Part shown: positions 5,538-15,192 of the stretch, one piece after another
Position numbering within the stretch: position 1 is the stretch's first letter
How the letters are laid out: every line of letters begins with the position of its first letter
From: JAYQKL01 sp038142705
GTDB taxonomy: Bacteria; Pseudomonadota; Alphaproteobacteria; RS24
DNA length: 64,000 nt
Direction: 5' to 3'
Assembly: GCA_965217015.1 (NCBI GenBank)
Contig: OZ244224.1
Coordinates: 1,488,001-1,552,000 of the forward strand
The notes under the pieces: model-generated
What the model was told of the DNA's origin: nothing
The model's input: only the letters and a program-made list of their open reading frames with translations
Database searches by the model: none
Translations under genes and position numbers: made by a program

Positions 5538-7676
5538 TTATTCGGCCGCGCCGTCTTCATCGGCGGGTTTGCCTTCAAGGTCTTCGCCGGTTTCTTGGTC
5601 CACGACTTTCATCGACAGGCGCACCTTGCCGCGATCATCAAAGCCCATCAGCTTGACCTTCACGGTGTCGCCTTCTGACACCACATCCGAGGTGTTGGCC
5701 ACGCGCTCATTTTTAAGCTGGGAAATATGCACCAGCCCATCGCGCTTGCCAAAGAAGTTCACAAAAGCACCGAAATCCATGACTTTGACAACCGTGCCTT
5801 CATAAATCACCCCGACTTCTGGCTCGGCCACAATCGAGTTAATCCAATCCAGCGCCGCTTGAATGACCGCCGCATCGCTTGAGGCGACTTTGATAACCCC
5901 ATCATCGGCAATATCAATTTTCGCGCCTGTGGTTTCCACAATCTCGCGAATGACCTTACCGCCAGAACCAATCACATCGCGGATTTTATCCACCGGAATG
6001 GTCAGGGTTTCAATTTTTGGCGCATATTCACCCATTTCGGTGCGCGCTTCGCCTAAGGCTTTGTTCATTTCGTCCAAAATATGCGTCCGCCCGCCTTTGG
6101 CCTGGTCAAGCGCGACCTGCATAATTTCTTCCGTAATGCCGGTGATTTTAATATCCATCTGCAAAGAGGTGATGCCCTCATTGGTGCCAGCGACTTTGAA
6201 ATCCATATCGCCGAGATGGTCTTCATCTCCCAAAATGTCAGACAGAACCGCGAAGTCATCGCCTTCTTTAATCAGCCCCATCGCGATACCTGCAACCGGC
6301 TTCGCAATCGGCACGCCCGCATCCATCATCGCCAACGAGGAACCGCAGACTGTCGCCATGGAAGAAGAGCCGTTTGACTCGGTGATTTCCGACACCAGAC
6401 GCAGCGTATAAGGGAACTCCTCTTTGGCAGGCAACATGGGTTTAAGCGCGCGCCATGCGAGCTTACCATGACCAATTTCGCGCCGGCCCGTAAAGCCAAC
6501 CCGACCTGTCTCGCCCACTGAATATGGCGGGAAGTTATAATGCAACAGGAAGTTTTCTTTATAAGTGCCTTCCAACGCATCAACAAATTGCTCATCATCG
6601 CCTGTGCCAAGCGTGGCAACCACAATAGCCTGTGTCTCGCCGCGCGTGAACAAAGCTGAACCATGTGCGCGTGGCAGCACGCCCACTTCAGATTCAATCG
6701 CGCGCACATCAGCCAGCCCGCGACCATCAATCCGCTTTTGGGTTTTCAAAATTGACCCGCGCACAATATCGCTTTCCACTGATTTCACCGCGCCAGATAA
6801 ACCAATACGCGCTTCATCATCAGCGTCTTCCGCCAATAATTCTTCCATCACCTTATCTTTTGCTGCCGCAATCAAGCTTTGACGCGTGACTTTGTCAGCT
6901 TCTTGATAAGCAGCTTCCAGTTCGCCGCCCACCAGCTTGGTGATTTGCGCTTTCAGCTCGCTATTATCAACAACCGGCACATCACGCGGCTCTTTGGCGC
7001 ATTTTTCAGCCAGTGAGATAATCATATCAATGACTTTCTGGAACTCTTTGTGACCATACATCACCGCGCCCAGCATGACATCTTCTGACAATTCATCAGC
7101 TTGGCTTTCTACCATCAACACCGCATCGCGTGTGCCAGCAACCACCAAATCAAGGGCGCTGTCTTCCATGTCTTGCAGCGTTGGGTTGAGCAAATATTCG
7201 CCATCTTTATAGCCAACCCGCGCCGCCCCAATCGGGCCTAAAAACGGAATACCTGAAATGGTCAGCGCGGCTGAAACCGCAACCATAGCTACAATATCGC
7301 TGTCATTTTCCAAATCATGGCTGACCACAGTCGCAATAACTTGGGTTTCGTTTTTGAAGCCTTTGGCAAAAAGCGGGCGAATTGGGCGGTCAATCAACCG
7401 TGAAACCAAAGTTTCTTTTTCGCTCGGGCGCCCTTCGCGCTTAAAATAACCGCCTGGAATTTTACCAGCCGCATAGGCTTTTTCCTGATAATTCACTGTG
7501 AGCGGGAAAAAATCAATCCCCGCTTTTGGCGTACGGTCTGCAACCACTGTTGCCAAAACTGTTGTATCGCCATAAGTCACCAGCACCGCACCATCAGCCT
7601 GGCGCGCCACTTTTCCTGTTTCAATAATGAGCGGCTGTCCGCCCCAATCAATCTCTTCACGAGTTACCGTAAACAT
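5538..7676 (-). CDS. pnp: Polyribonucleotide nucleotidyltransferase (PNPase)
   Basis: 712 residues, full length. PNPase degrades RNA 3'-5' by phosphorolysis and is a core part of the RNA degradosome. Two RNase PH domains make up the first two thirds; the second contains the conserved GDEDHLGDMDFKVAGT catalytic region. A KH domain follows (about 555-615, DVIGSGGKVIREI), then an S1 domain (about 620-690, YEGTVVKVMDFGAFVNF), then a short acidic tail. It is last in the minus-strand translation cluster, behind rpsO and a terminator-like hairpin. That arrangement is conserved from E. coli, where readthrough and RNase III processing set pnp levels. Confidence 0.98.
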   Translation of the reverse strand: MFTVTREEIDWGGQPLIIETGKVARQADGAVLVTYGDTTVLATVVADRTPKAGIDFFPLTVNYQEKAYAAGKIPGGYFKREGRPSEKETLVSRLIDRPIRPLFAKGFKNETQVIATVVSHDLENDSDIVAMVAVSAALTISGIPFLGPIGAARVGYKDGEYLLNPTLQDMEDSALDLVVAGTRDAVLMVESQADELSEDVMLGAVMYGHKEFQKVIDMIISLAEKCAKEPRDVPVVDNSELKAQITKLVGGELEAAYQEADKVTRQSLIAAAKDKVMEELLAEDADDEARIGLSGAVKSVESDIVRGSILKTQKRIDGRGLADVRAIESEVGVLPRAHGSALFTRGETQAIVVATLGTGDDEQFVDALEGTYKENFLLHYNFPPYSVGETGRVGFTGRREIGHGKLAWRALKPMLPAKEEFPYTLRLVSEITESNGSSSMATVCGSSLAMMDAGVPIAKPVAGIAMGLIKEGDDFAVLSDILGDEDHLGDMDFKVAGTNEGITSLQMDIKITGITEEIMQVALDQAKGGRTHILDEMNKALGEARTEMGEYAPKIETLTIPVDKIRDVIGSGGKVIREIVETTGAKIDIADDGVIKVASSDAAVIQAALDWINSIVAEPEVGVIYEGTVVKVMDFGAFVNFFGKRDGLVHISQLKNERVANTSDVVSEGDTVKVKLMGFDDRGKVRLSMKVVDQETGEDLEGKPADEDGAAE

Positions 7677-7791
7677 ACATTTTCCATTCTATTCATTTAA
7701 GACTTCTAAACTCTTACATACCCATTTTATGGGCGAAGTCTTTTCCGTCTAACGCTTGCAAAGGCCCATCCCAAGCAAGCTTCCCAAAAGT

Positions 7792-7826
7792 AAAAACCGG
7801 ACCCCGCCGCAGCAGGATCCGGTTTT
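7792..7826 (-). terminator. Terminator/attenuator between rpsO and pnp
   Basis: On the minus strand a stem of about 10 bp (AAAAACCGGA paired with TCCGGTTTTT) with a GC-rich loop is followed by T residues, directly after the rpsO stop. It resembles the position of the E. coli rpsO t1 terminator and would lower pnp transcription relative to rpsO. Confidence 0.75.
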
Positions 7827-7836
7827 TTGCATCGGC

Positions 7837-8106
7837 TTATCGCCGCAGACCCAATCTGGAAATCAAAGACGCATAACGCTCTTCGTCACGCGCTTTCACA
7901 TAATCCAGTAAACGTCGGCGCTGGCTGACCAGTTTCAACAGGCCACGGCGAGAATGATTATCCTTGCCATGCGTTTTGAAATGCTCAGTCAAATTTGCGA
8001 TACGCTCTGATAAAATTGCAACCTGAACTTCAGGCGACCCAGTGTCACCGTCTTTGGTTGCATATTCTTTTACAAGCTCAAGCTTGCGTTCTGCTGTAAT
8101 CGACAT
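7837..8106 (-). CDS. rpsO: 30S ribosomal protein S15
   Basis: 89 residues, the usual length. S15 binds the central domain of 16S rRNA and nucleates platform assembly with S6/S18. Family signatures DTGSPEVQVAILSERI and DNHSRRGLLKLVSQRRRLLDY are intact. AAGGAGTACCCG precedes the ATG. It lies 23 bases after truB and is followed by a terminator-like hairpin before pnp. Confidence 0.98.
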   Translation of the reverse strand: MSITAERKLELVKEYATKDGDTGSPEVQVAILSERIANLTEHFKTHGKDNHSRRGLLKLVSQRRRLLDYVKARDEERYASLISRLGLRR

Positions 8107-8129
8107 CGGGTACTCCTTATATATAAGCC

Positions 8130-9107
8130 CTAAGGCGTAAGGTTAAAAACACGGGTTGGATAAAACCGACCCTCTTGGATACGACCCAAAGCAATTGGCT
8201 CATCGTTTTGCATGGCATGTTTTTGCAATGCAAGCACTGGCTCTGTTTGAGAACCAAATGCCGATAAGTGCTTTGGAGACACCAAAACAGACCGCCCCAT
8301 TTTCAAATGTTGCGCCTCTTTTTCATCAACTGGCAGGGCCGGGATGTCGTCCAGCGCTGTCGTCAATGGAAGGAGAAGCTGGTCCAAATCCGTATAATCG
8401 GCAGGACAGGCTTCCGTCTGGGCGGCAATATGGACTAAATCCAAACATTTTTCCAGCCCTATTGCGTGTTTTTCTTCAAAAGGGCCCACTTGCACGCGTC
8501 TTAGGGCCGAAATATGGCCTTTTGTGCCTAAAAAAGCCGCCAAATCACGCCCCAAAGCGCGAATATAGGTGCCTTTGCCGCATTTCACGCGCAAATGCGC
8601 ATGGTCGGCATCAGGGCGCGCCACCAGTTCCAAGGCCTCAATAAAAATACGGCGCGCCGCCAGCGTCACATCTTCGCCTGCCCGCGCCCGCCGATAGGCG
8701 CGCTCGCCATCAATCTTCAGTGCCGAATAAGCTGGCGGCACCTGTTCACTTTCACCTATAAAATGCGGCAGCGCCGCTAAAATATCAGAAGTTTGCGGAC
8801 GCCTGTCAGATGTCTCCACCGGCTCACCCTCGCGATCATCTGTGGTGGTAGTCGCCCCAAAACATAAGGTAAACTCATATGCTTTTTCCGCATTCATTAA
8901 AAAAGGAACCGTTTTGGTGGCCTCGCCAAAAGCAATCGGCAAAATACCGCTCGCGAGCGGGTCAAGCGTGCCAGCATGGCCCGCCTTTTGAGCGCCAAAA
9001 ATTTTACGCAGGCGATTGACCGCTTGCGCCGAACTCATTTCCTCTGGCTTGTCAAAATTAAGCCAGCCCGAAAGCGCGCGCCCTTTTCGTTTACGCGCCA
9101 TCTTCAT
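8130..9107 (-). CDS. truB: tRNA pseudouridine(55) synthase TruB
   Basis: 325 residues. Isomerises U55 to pseudouridine in the T-loop of tRNAs. The catalytic Asp49 is in the family motif GHAGTLDPLASGIL, and CGKGTYIRALGRDLA and PPAYSALKIDG are also diagnostic. The C-terminal part from about 240 is more divergent. The start overlaps the end of rbfA by 17 bases; a second ATG two codons in is an alternative. The order infB-rbfA-truB-rpsO-pnp is conserved in proteobacteria. Confidence 0.97.
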   Translation of the reverse strand: MKMARKRKGRALSGWLNFDKPEEMSSAQAVNRLRKIFGAQKAGHAGTLDPLASGILPIAFGEATKTVPFLMNAEKAYEFTLCFGATTTTDDREGEPVETSDRRPQTSDILAALPHFIGESEQVPPAYSALKIDGERAYRRARAGEDVTLAARRIFIEALELVARPDADHAHLRVKCGKGTYIRALGRDLAAFLGTKGHISALRRVQVGPFEEKHAIGLEKCLDLVHIAAQTEACPADYTDLDQLLLPLTTALDDIPALPVDEKEAQHLKMGRSVLVSPKHLSAFGSQTEPVLALQKHAMQNDEPIALGRIQEGRFYPTRVFNLTP

Positions 9108-9510
9108 CTAATGGTTGGTCGCGCAAATCATCTTGCACTTTTTCATCGGATAAAAGCTGGCGCATCGCCTCTGCATTTTCGAAACTGTCATCAATCTTAA
9201 AAACCAGATTGGGTACATATTTCAACCGCAGGCCGCGGCTCATTTCGGCCCGCAAACGCGGAGCCAGCTGATTGAGCTGGGTCACGGCCTCTTGCTGCCC
9301 GACACCGCCCAAAGGCATAATAAAAGCTGTCGCATTCCTCAAGTCAGGGCTGGCCGAAACCTCTGTCACGGTGATAAGCCGCATATCAAGCTTAGTGTCT
9401 GTCAGCTCATTGCGCGCAAAAACCTCGCATAAGCGATGGCGAAACAGCTCCCCCACGCGCAATTGGCGTTGGCTTGGGCCGCTGTGCTTTCCAGAGTTTT
9501 TACGTTTCAT
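9091..9510 (-). CDS. rbfA: 30S ribosome-binding factor RbfA
   Basis: 139 residues with the single KH-like RbfA fold. It binds the 30S subunit and helps the late maturation of the 16S 5' end. Family features include RVGELFRHRLCEVFAR near the N-terminus, VTEVSASPDLRNATAFIMPL, and PNLVFKIDDSFENA near the end. It lies about 36 bases after infB and overlaps truB. Confidence 0.96.
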   Translation of the reverse strand: MKRKNSGKHSGPSQRQLRVGELFRHRLCEVFARNELTDTKLDMRLITVTEVSASPDLRNATAFIMPLGGVGQQEAVTQLNQLAPRLRAEMSRGLRLKYVPNLVFKIDDSFENAEAMRQLLSDEKVQDDLRDQPLDEDGA

Positions 9511-9546
9511 CGCAGGCTCACAGACCAGTTGTCACCAAGTGGCGGC

Positions 9547-12009
9547 TTAATCGTCCAGGCTACGGGCGATTTCTTCCACCTCAAAACATTCGATAACATC
9601 GCCGACTTTAAGGTCATCATAATTTTCAAAAGCCATGCCGCATTCCTGCCCGCCATTAACCTCTTTGACCTCATCTTTAAAGCGGCGCAAAGAACTCAAA
9701 TCGCCTTCATGTATCACCACGCTGTCACGGATAAGACGCACCCGCGCCCCGCGCCGCACCAAGCCATCGGTCACACGACAACCCGCCACTTTGCCTGATT
9801 TTGAAATGTTAAACACTTCCAAGACTTCCGCATTCCCCAGCATGGTTTCGCGCAAGTCAGGTGACAGCATGCCAGACATGGCCGCCTTGATATCATCAAC
9901 AAGGTCATAAATAACGCTGTAATAACGTATCTCAATACCTTGCTCTTCAGCCAAATTGCGGGCCTGACTATTGGCGCGTACATTAAAGCCAATCACCGGC
10001 GCATTTGATGCCGTCGCCAAAGTAATGTCGCTTTCTGTCACGCCGCCAACAGCTGAATGCACAACCCGCGCTTTAACTTCATCATTCCCCAATTTTTCAA
10101 TGGCTTGCGTTATCGCTTCAGCAGAACCTTGCACATCAGCCTTCACGACAATTGCCATTTCCTGTGTGTCAGTTTCTTTAAGCTGTTTCAGCATCTGGTC
10201 AAGCGATGACCGCGCCCCTGAAACCGCCTTATTTTGCCGCGCTAAACGCTCGCGATATTCAGCAATTTCGCGGGCTTTGGCCTCATTCTCAACCACATTG
10301 AAAATATCACCTGCGGCTGGTGTGCCGCCCGCACCCAGCACTTCGACAGGCATAGATGGGCCCGCTTCTTTTAAATTCTCGCCCTTATCATTTAACATGG
10401 CGCGCACGCGGCCAGAAACCTCGCCCGCCACGAAAATATCGCCAACTCTCAATGTCCCGCGCTGAACCAAAATAGTCGAAACCGCCCCGCGCCCTTTATC
10501 CAGCTTGGCTTCAATGACAATACCATTGGCCTCGCGGTCCGGATTGGCTTTCAGCTCAAGCACCTCGGCCTGCAATAGGACGGCCTCAATCAAATTATCG
10601 AGACCATCACCTTTCAGGGCAGAGACTTCAACAAATTGGGTGTCGCCGCCCATATCTTCAGAGATAATTTCATGTTGCAAAAGGTCATTTTTAACCCGTG
10701 TTGGATCAGCCTCTGGCTTGTCCATTTTATTCACCGCAACAATCATCGGCACTTCTGCTGCCTTGGCATGGTTAATCGCTTCAACGGTTTGTGGCATCAC
10801 GCCATCATCAGCCGCCACAACCAAAATCACAATATCGGTCACTTTTGCCCCGCGCGCACGCATAGAGGTAAAGGCGGCATGGCCCGGCGTATCAATAAAA
10901 GTAACGCGCTGGTCATCTTGTGTTAGCACCTGATACGCCCCAATATGCTGGGTGATACCGCCCGCCTCGACACCAACTATGTCGGTTTTGCGCAGCGCAT
11001 CAAGCAAAGAGGTTTTCCCGTGATCCACATGCCCCATCACCGTCACGACAGGTGGGCGCGGTTGCTTCACATCATCATTGTCATCATCTGTATCAATGGT
11101 GTCTTCAATATCAGCTTCGGTAACGCGATTGACTTTATGGCCGAGCTCTTCTGCGAGCAATTCCGCTGTATCGGCATCAATCGTATCATTAATTTTGGCC
11201 ATCACACCTTGCTGCATCAGCAATTTAATCACATCAACAGCGCGCTCTGCCATGCGGTTGGCCAGCTCTTGAATGGTGATGGTTTCTGGCAAGATAATGG
11301 TACGCGAGACTTTCTCGCGGGGCTCATTAGATTGCGTCTGGCGTTTCTCGCGTTCACGGCGACGGCGAATTGACGCCATTGAACGCACGCGGTCTTCATC
11401 TTTTAATGCATCATTAATGGTGAGCTTGCCCGAACGACGACGCTCTGGCTCGCTGCGTTTCGCAGCTTTACGCGGAGCCTCTTTTTTCTCGGGCTTTTCT
11501 ACGGGCGTAATTTTACGGGCCACGGGCTTCGCCGCCACAGGATTATCTTTATCGGCAACCGGTGGTGGTGGGGCTTTAGCGGCTTCTTCAGCCGCCTTTG
11601 CAAGCTTTTCGGCCTCTTCAGCTTCTTGCTTCGCGGTTTCTTCAGCGCGGCGCGCCGCGTCTTCTGCCGCTTGTGCCGCACGCAATTTTTCTTGCTCTTT
11701 TTCCTCTTCTGCACGCACTTTTGCTTCAGCAACCGCTGCCAAGCGTGCTTCTTGTTCGCTCTTGCTCAAGCCCCCAAGATTTTTGGGTGTTTCTTCAACC
11801 GGTGCTGGTGCCGCAGGTTTATCTTCAACAGGTTTGGCTGCCTGACCAGGTGTGACAATTCTTTTGCGCTTTTTCTCAACAACAACAGACTTTGACCGCC
11901 CATGCGAGAAGCTCTGGCGAACCTGACCGGATTCAACAGTTCTTTTCAAGCTGAGGGTCTTGCCCTGTTTGCCGTCGGTTTTTTCGTTTTTGTCACTATC
12001 ACTCATCAT
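9547..12009 (-). CDS. infB: Translation initiation factor IF-2
   Basis: 820 residues. Binds fMet-tRNA and GTP and drives subunit joining. The first 230 residues are a low-complexity basic then Ala/Glu-rich region (charged helix around 83-146, PPPP at 147-150), followed by the IF2N domain (about 240-300) and the GTPase: G1 GHVDHGKT at 326-333, DTPGHAAF, then NKMD. Domains II-IV complete the length. Two consecutive ATG codons open the gene, overlapping the end of ylxR by 11 or 8 bases, so translation is coupled. The Shine-Dalgarno match is weak. Confidence 0.98.
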   Translation of the reverse strand: MMSDSDKNEKTDGKQGKTLSLKRTVESGQVRQSFSHGRSKSVVVEKKRKRIVTPGQAAKPVEDKPAAPAPVEETPKNLGGLSKSEQEARLAAVAEAKVRAEEEKEQEKLRAAQAAEDAARRAEETAKQEAEEAEKLAKAAEEAAKAPPPPVADKDNPVAAKPVARKITPVEKPEKKEAPRKAAKRSEPERRRSGKLTINDALKDEDRVRSMASIRRRREREKRQTQSNEPREKVSRTIILPETITIQELANRMAERAVDVIKLLMQQGVMAKINDTIDADTAELLAEELGHKVNRVTEADIEDTIDTDDDNDDVKQPRPPVVTVMGHVDHGKTSLLDALRKTDIVGVEAGGITQHIGAYQVLTQDDQRVTFIDTPGHAAFTSMRARGAKVTDIVILVVAADDGVMPQTVEAINHAKAAEVPMIVAVNKMDKPEADPTRVKNDLLQHEIISEDMGGDTQFVEVSALKGDGLDNLIEAVLLQAEVLELKANPDREANGIVIEAKLDKGRGAVSTILVQRGTLRVGDIFVAGEVSGRVRAMLNDKGENLKEAGPSMPVEVLGAGGTPAAGDIFNVVENEAKAREIAEYRERLARQNKAVSGARSSLDQMLKQLKETDTQEMAIVVKADVQGSAEAITQAIEKLGNDEVKARVVHSAVGGVTESDITLATASNAPVIGFNVRANSQARNLAEEQGIEIRYYSVIYDLVDDIKAAMSGMLSPDLRETMLGNAEVLEVFNISKSGKVAGCRVTDGLVRRGARVRLIRDSVVIHEGDLSSLRRFKDEVKEVNGGQECGMAFENYDDLKVGDVIECFEVEEIARSLDD

Positions 12010-12649
12010 CTACCGTTTCATTTATTGAGGTATCCCAATCGGAAACCTCTCCATCTAAATCCAAATCTTCGGCCTGGTAAAGAGACAAACGAGATATATC
12101 CCTAACCAAGCGTTCAGACCAGCCCTTTTCTGTTACAACAGCATGGACAATATTTTCGCGTCCCATTGCTGCGCTCAATGCCGAGATTGGCAAAAGCGAA
12201 CAGACTTTAACCCCGTTTTGGCGCGCCAAAGACATCATTTTCTGCCGTCCGTGTATCGCCGCATCTGAAGCACAAAAAAGCAATTGCGCTTCCTTTTGTG
12301 TGAGCGCCGCCGATACTTTGGCGAAACCCAATTTTATGGCCCCTGCTTTTCTGGCCAAGCCAATAAGGCTCAATAAATGCGCCTCCATTTGCTGGCCCAA
12401 AAAAACCGCCAAATCATCGCGCCAGCTCAATGCCACACCGGCTGCCAATGAAAACTGGTTCTCATGCAGAGCCTGCTCAAGAACCGACTTTTTCCCAGTC
12501 AACCACAAGGCCTGACCAGGCAAGCGCTCTGCCAAATCTGGCACAAGCTCATTTGATGGCGAAACAACAAATTTCAAAAGCTGTGACCTCTCGGTTGAGC
12601 CGCTGACCAGACATTTGACCAGAGATTTCTGCTGCTCCCGATTTGTCAC
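11999..12649 (-). CDS. YlxR (DUF448)/L7Ae-like RNA-binding protein
   Basis: 216 residues combining an N-terminal YlxR domain (CLVSGSTERSQLLKFVVSP, about residues 8-80) with an L7Ae/Gadd45-like domain (LIGLARKAGAIKLGFAKV and following), an arrangement typical of alphaproteobacteria. The YlxR family lies in nusA-infB operons and is thought to bind RNA. The start codon is GTG, supported by AAGGAG seven bases upstream. A long acidic C-terminal tail is present. It is between nusA and infB, overlapping infB. Confidence 0.92.
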   Translation of the reverse strand: MTNREQQKSLVKCLVSGSTERSQLLKFVVSPSNELVPDLAERLPGQALWLTGKKSVLEQALHENQFSLAAGVALSWRDDLAVFLGQQMEAHLLSLIGLARKAGAIKLGFAKVSAALTQKEAQLLFCASDAAIHGRQKMMSLARQNGVKVCSLLPISALSAAMGRENIVHAVVTEKGWSERLVRDISRLSLYQAEDLDLDGEVSDWDTSINETVDDE

Positions 12650-12689
12650 TTAAACTCCTTTGTTCTGCCACCATGTTAAAGAGCAAGCT

Positions 12690-14378
12690 TTAGCTTGCTG
12701 TCTCCTCTGACCCTGCATCTAAAGGTGTCTCTGCAGGCGCTTCTGCTGCCGCAAGCTCTACTGCTGCCGCTTCATCACCTTCAGCCTCATCAGCGTCACC
12801 TTCAGCGCGTTGCGCATCAAGCTCTTCTTGGGTCAACCAGCCCACCGCAACACGGCTGTTCATAATCATCTGCTCAGCCTCTTCGGCCGACACATCAAAC
12901 CCGTCCAAAATGCCCGGCTGGCGTGTGCGTTGGCCATCAATGGTTTCAAACCAACCGACCAAATCATCTGGCACACAACCGGCAAAATCTTCCAATGTGA
13001 ACACATCATTTTTGCCAAGTGCGACCAGCATGCGCATATCAAGGCCTTCAACTTCGAGCAGCTCATCAGCCACACCAAGTGCTTTACGCTCTTCATCAAG
13101 CTTGGCGTTTTGTTGGTCGATAAACTCAAGCGCACGACGCTGCAGCTCCTCAGCCGTGTCATCGTCAAAGCCTTCAATATATGTAATTTCCTCTAACGGC
13201 ACATAAGCAACCTCTTCAACGGTTGCAAAACCTTCAGACGCCAAAAGTTGCGCAATCATTTCATCAACATCAAGCGCTTCCATAAAGCTTTCTGTGCGCT
13301 CTGCAAATTCTGCCTGACGGCGTTCCGACTCTTCAGCCTCCGTCATAATATCAATATCCCAGCCCGTGAGCTGAGAGGCCAAACGCACATTCTGACCACG
13401 ACGCCCAATCGCTAAGCTGAGCTGGTCATCTGGCACACACACTTCAATACGCTGCGCGTCTTCATCAAGCACAACTTTAGACACCTCAGCTGGCGCCAAA
13501 GCATTGACAATAAAACTCGCAGAATCCTCTGTCCAAGTGATGATATCGACTTTCTCGCCCTGCAGCTCATTCACCACAGCCTGCACACGACTGCCGCGCA
13601 TACCCACACAAGCCCCTACCGGATCAATGCTGCTATCATTTGAAATCACCGCGATTTTCGCACGGCTGCCAGGGTCACGCGCCACTGACCGGATTTCAAT
13701 AATGCCGTCATAAACCTCAGGCACTTCTTGAGCAAACAGCTTGGCCATAAAAGCCGGATCGGTTCGCGAAAGCAAAATTTGCGGGCCGCGCTGCTCGCGC
13801 CGCACATCATGAATATAAGCGCGGATACGGTCATTAGGTCGAAACACCTCACGCGGAATGAGATTATCGCGCCGCAGCATCGCTTCACCACGCCCCAAAT
13901 CGACAACCACATTGCCATATTCCACACGCTTCACAATGCCTGAAGCAATTTCACCCACACGGTCTTTATATTCCTCATATTGATTTTCACGCTCGGCATC
14001 GCGCACTTTTTGCACAATAACCTGTTTCGCCGTTTGGGTCGCAATTCGACCAAATTCAATTGGCGGCAGCGGGTCGCTTAACTCTTCCCCCAACACAGCG
14101 TCAGCTTTGATTTTTTGCGCATCAGCCAAAGTCAGTTCCATATTGTCATTTTCAACAACATCAACAACCGTCATGACGCGCCGCAAATGCGTATCACCTG
14201 TTTTGGAGTCAATATCTGCACGAATATCATTTTCCGCGCCATAACGCGCTTTTGCCGCGCGCTGGATTGCGTCTGCCATTGCGCCAAGAACCACTGAAGA
14301 GTCGATCCCCTTTTCCCGCGCCACCGCTTCTGCGATTTGTAAAAGTTCGAGTTTATTCGCACTTATGCCCGTAGCCAT
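12690..14378 (-). CDS. nusA: Transcription termination/antitermination protein NusA
   Basis: 562 residues. Binds RNA polymerase and nascent RNA, promoting pausing, termination and antitermination. Domains in order: N-terminal RNAP-binding domain, S1 (GEIASGIVKRVEYGNVVVDL), two KH domains (GACVGMRGSRVQAVVNELQG and SLAIGRRGQNVRLASQLTGW), then two helix-hairpin-helix type acidic repeats toward the C-terminus. The tail is Ala/Glu-rich. It lies between rimP and ylxR in the conserved operon. Confidence 0.98.
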   Translation of the reverse strand: MATGISANKLELLQIAEAVAREKGIDSSVVLGAMADAIQRAAKARYGAENDIRADIDSKTGDTHLRRVMTVVDVVENDNMELTLADAQKIKADAVLGEELSDPLPPIEFGRIATQTAKQVIVQKVRDAERENQYEEYKDRVGEIASGIVKRVEYGNVVVDLGRGEAMLRRDNLIPREVFRPNDRIRAYIHDVRREQRGPQILLSRTDPAFMAKLFAQEVPEVYDGIIEIRSVARDPGSRAKIAVISNDSSIDPVGACVGMRGSRVQAVVNELQGEKVDIITWTEDSASFIVNALAPAEVSKVVLDEDAQRIEVCVPDDQLSLAIGRRGQNVRLASQLTGWDIDIMTEAEESERRQAEFAERTESFMEALDVDEMIAQLLASEGFATVEEVAYVPLEEITYIEGFDDDTAEELQRRALEFIDQQNAKLDEERKALGVADELLEVEGLDMRMLVALGKNDVFTLEDFAGCVPDDLVGWFETIDGQRTRQPGILDGFDVSAEEAEQMIMNSRVAVGWLTQEELDAQRAEGDADEAEGDEAAAVELAAAEAPAETPLDAGSEETAS

Positions 14379-14432
14379 TTGCTTCTCCGTCTCATTGTCT
14401 CATTCCATCGCTTTCACGATGCCTTTCAACCA

Positions 14433-15026
14433 CTAACCTTTAACTGCCTTCAAGCTTGCCTGAACCATTTCATCATTCGCAACCAAGCGGCTTTCAGCAA
14501 TATCTTGCAAGCGAAACCCCAAAACCTGCGGGGTATCATAATTTGCCAGCTCAACCTCAATTAAGGCTTCGCCCGCCTCGAAGCCGCGCAAACGACCTCG
14601 AAATCTCTTTTGCCCATCAACTGGGCTTTTCAATTCAATTTTGGCCTCTAGGCCAATCCAATCGGCAAAATCTTTTGGCCGACATAAAGGCCGCGCCATG
14701 CCCGGTGAGGAGACCTCAAGCGTATAGGCCGCTTGTATCGGGTCCTCAACATCGAGAACAGCCGAAAGGCTGCGGCTTATTTTTTCACAGCCCTCAACCG
14801 TAATGCTGCCATTTGTGTCCATCGCCATCACTTGCATCACAGACGCAGAGCCATCACCTGTCATACGCACGCGCAACAGCTCATAGCCCAAATCCTCAAC
14901 CACAGGCTGAATGATTGGTAATAATGGCCGCGCAGGGCCTGGCGCTTGCAAATGCGCATAGGTTTCAGCAGGCACATCAGCCATGCTTTGCGCATTCGTT
15001 TGCGTCACCAGATTATCTTCCTGCAT
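14433..15026 (-). CDS. rimP: Ribosome maturation factor RimP
   Basis: 197 residues, within the family range for alphaproteobacteria. Required for 30S maturation. The N-terminal domain holds LRVRMTGDGSASVMQVMAMD and VEGCEKISRSLSAVLDVEDPI; the SSPGMARPL motif marks the domain boundary and a C-terminal SH3-like domain follows. About 30 residues precede the conserved domain. Probable first gene of the nusA-infB operon, separated from trmB by 166 bases containing a possible terminator. Confidence 0.96.
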   Translation of the reverse strand: MQEDNLVTQTNAQSMADVPAETYAHLQAPGPARPLLPIIQPVVEDLGYELLRVRMTGDGSASVMQVMAMDTNGSITVEGCEKISRSLSAVLDVEDPIQAAYTLEVSSPGMARPLCRPKDFADWIGLEAKIELKSPVDGQKRFRGRLRGFEAGEALIEVELANYDTPQVLGFRLQDIAESRLVANDEMVQASLKAVKG

Positions 15027-15083
15027 TTTCTCACGCCTTTATCTCGTTCATGGCATTATTTAGCCAAATTTCATCTGCCCATT

Positions 15084-15107
15084 AAAAAAAGCGGGGGTCT
15101 TGAGACC
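15084..15107 (-). terminator. Possible terminator after trmB
   Basis: On the minus strand a short palindrome GGTCTCAAGACC is followed by CCCGC and then seven T, between the trmB stop and the rimP start. The stem is short (4-5 bp), so confidence is limited. It would separate the metK-trmB transcript from the rimP-nusA operon. Confidence 0.4.
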
Positions 15108-15192
15108 GTCCCACTTTCCAGTAAAAGCAGATTTATGGGCGCTAATATAGCCATTTAGGCACAAATTGCAAGCCTTAAGCTCAATGCGGCGC

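Noticed and set aside
8156..8644. Long ORF antisense to truB
   Set aside because: It lacks domain features and lies opposite a clearly conserved gene; a shadow of codon bias.
11273..11845. 190-codon ORF antisense to the Ala/Glu-rich part of infB
   Set aside because: A Ser/Ala-rich translation that mirrors the low-complexity coding strand; no start signal or domain.
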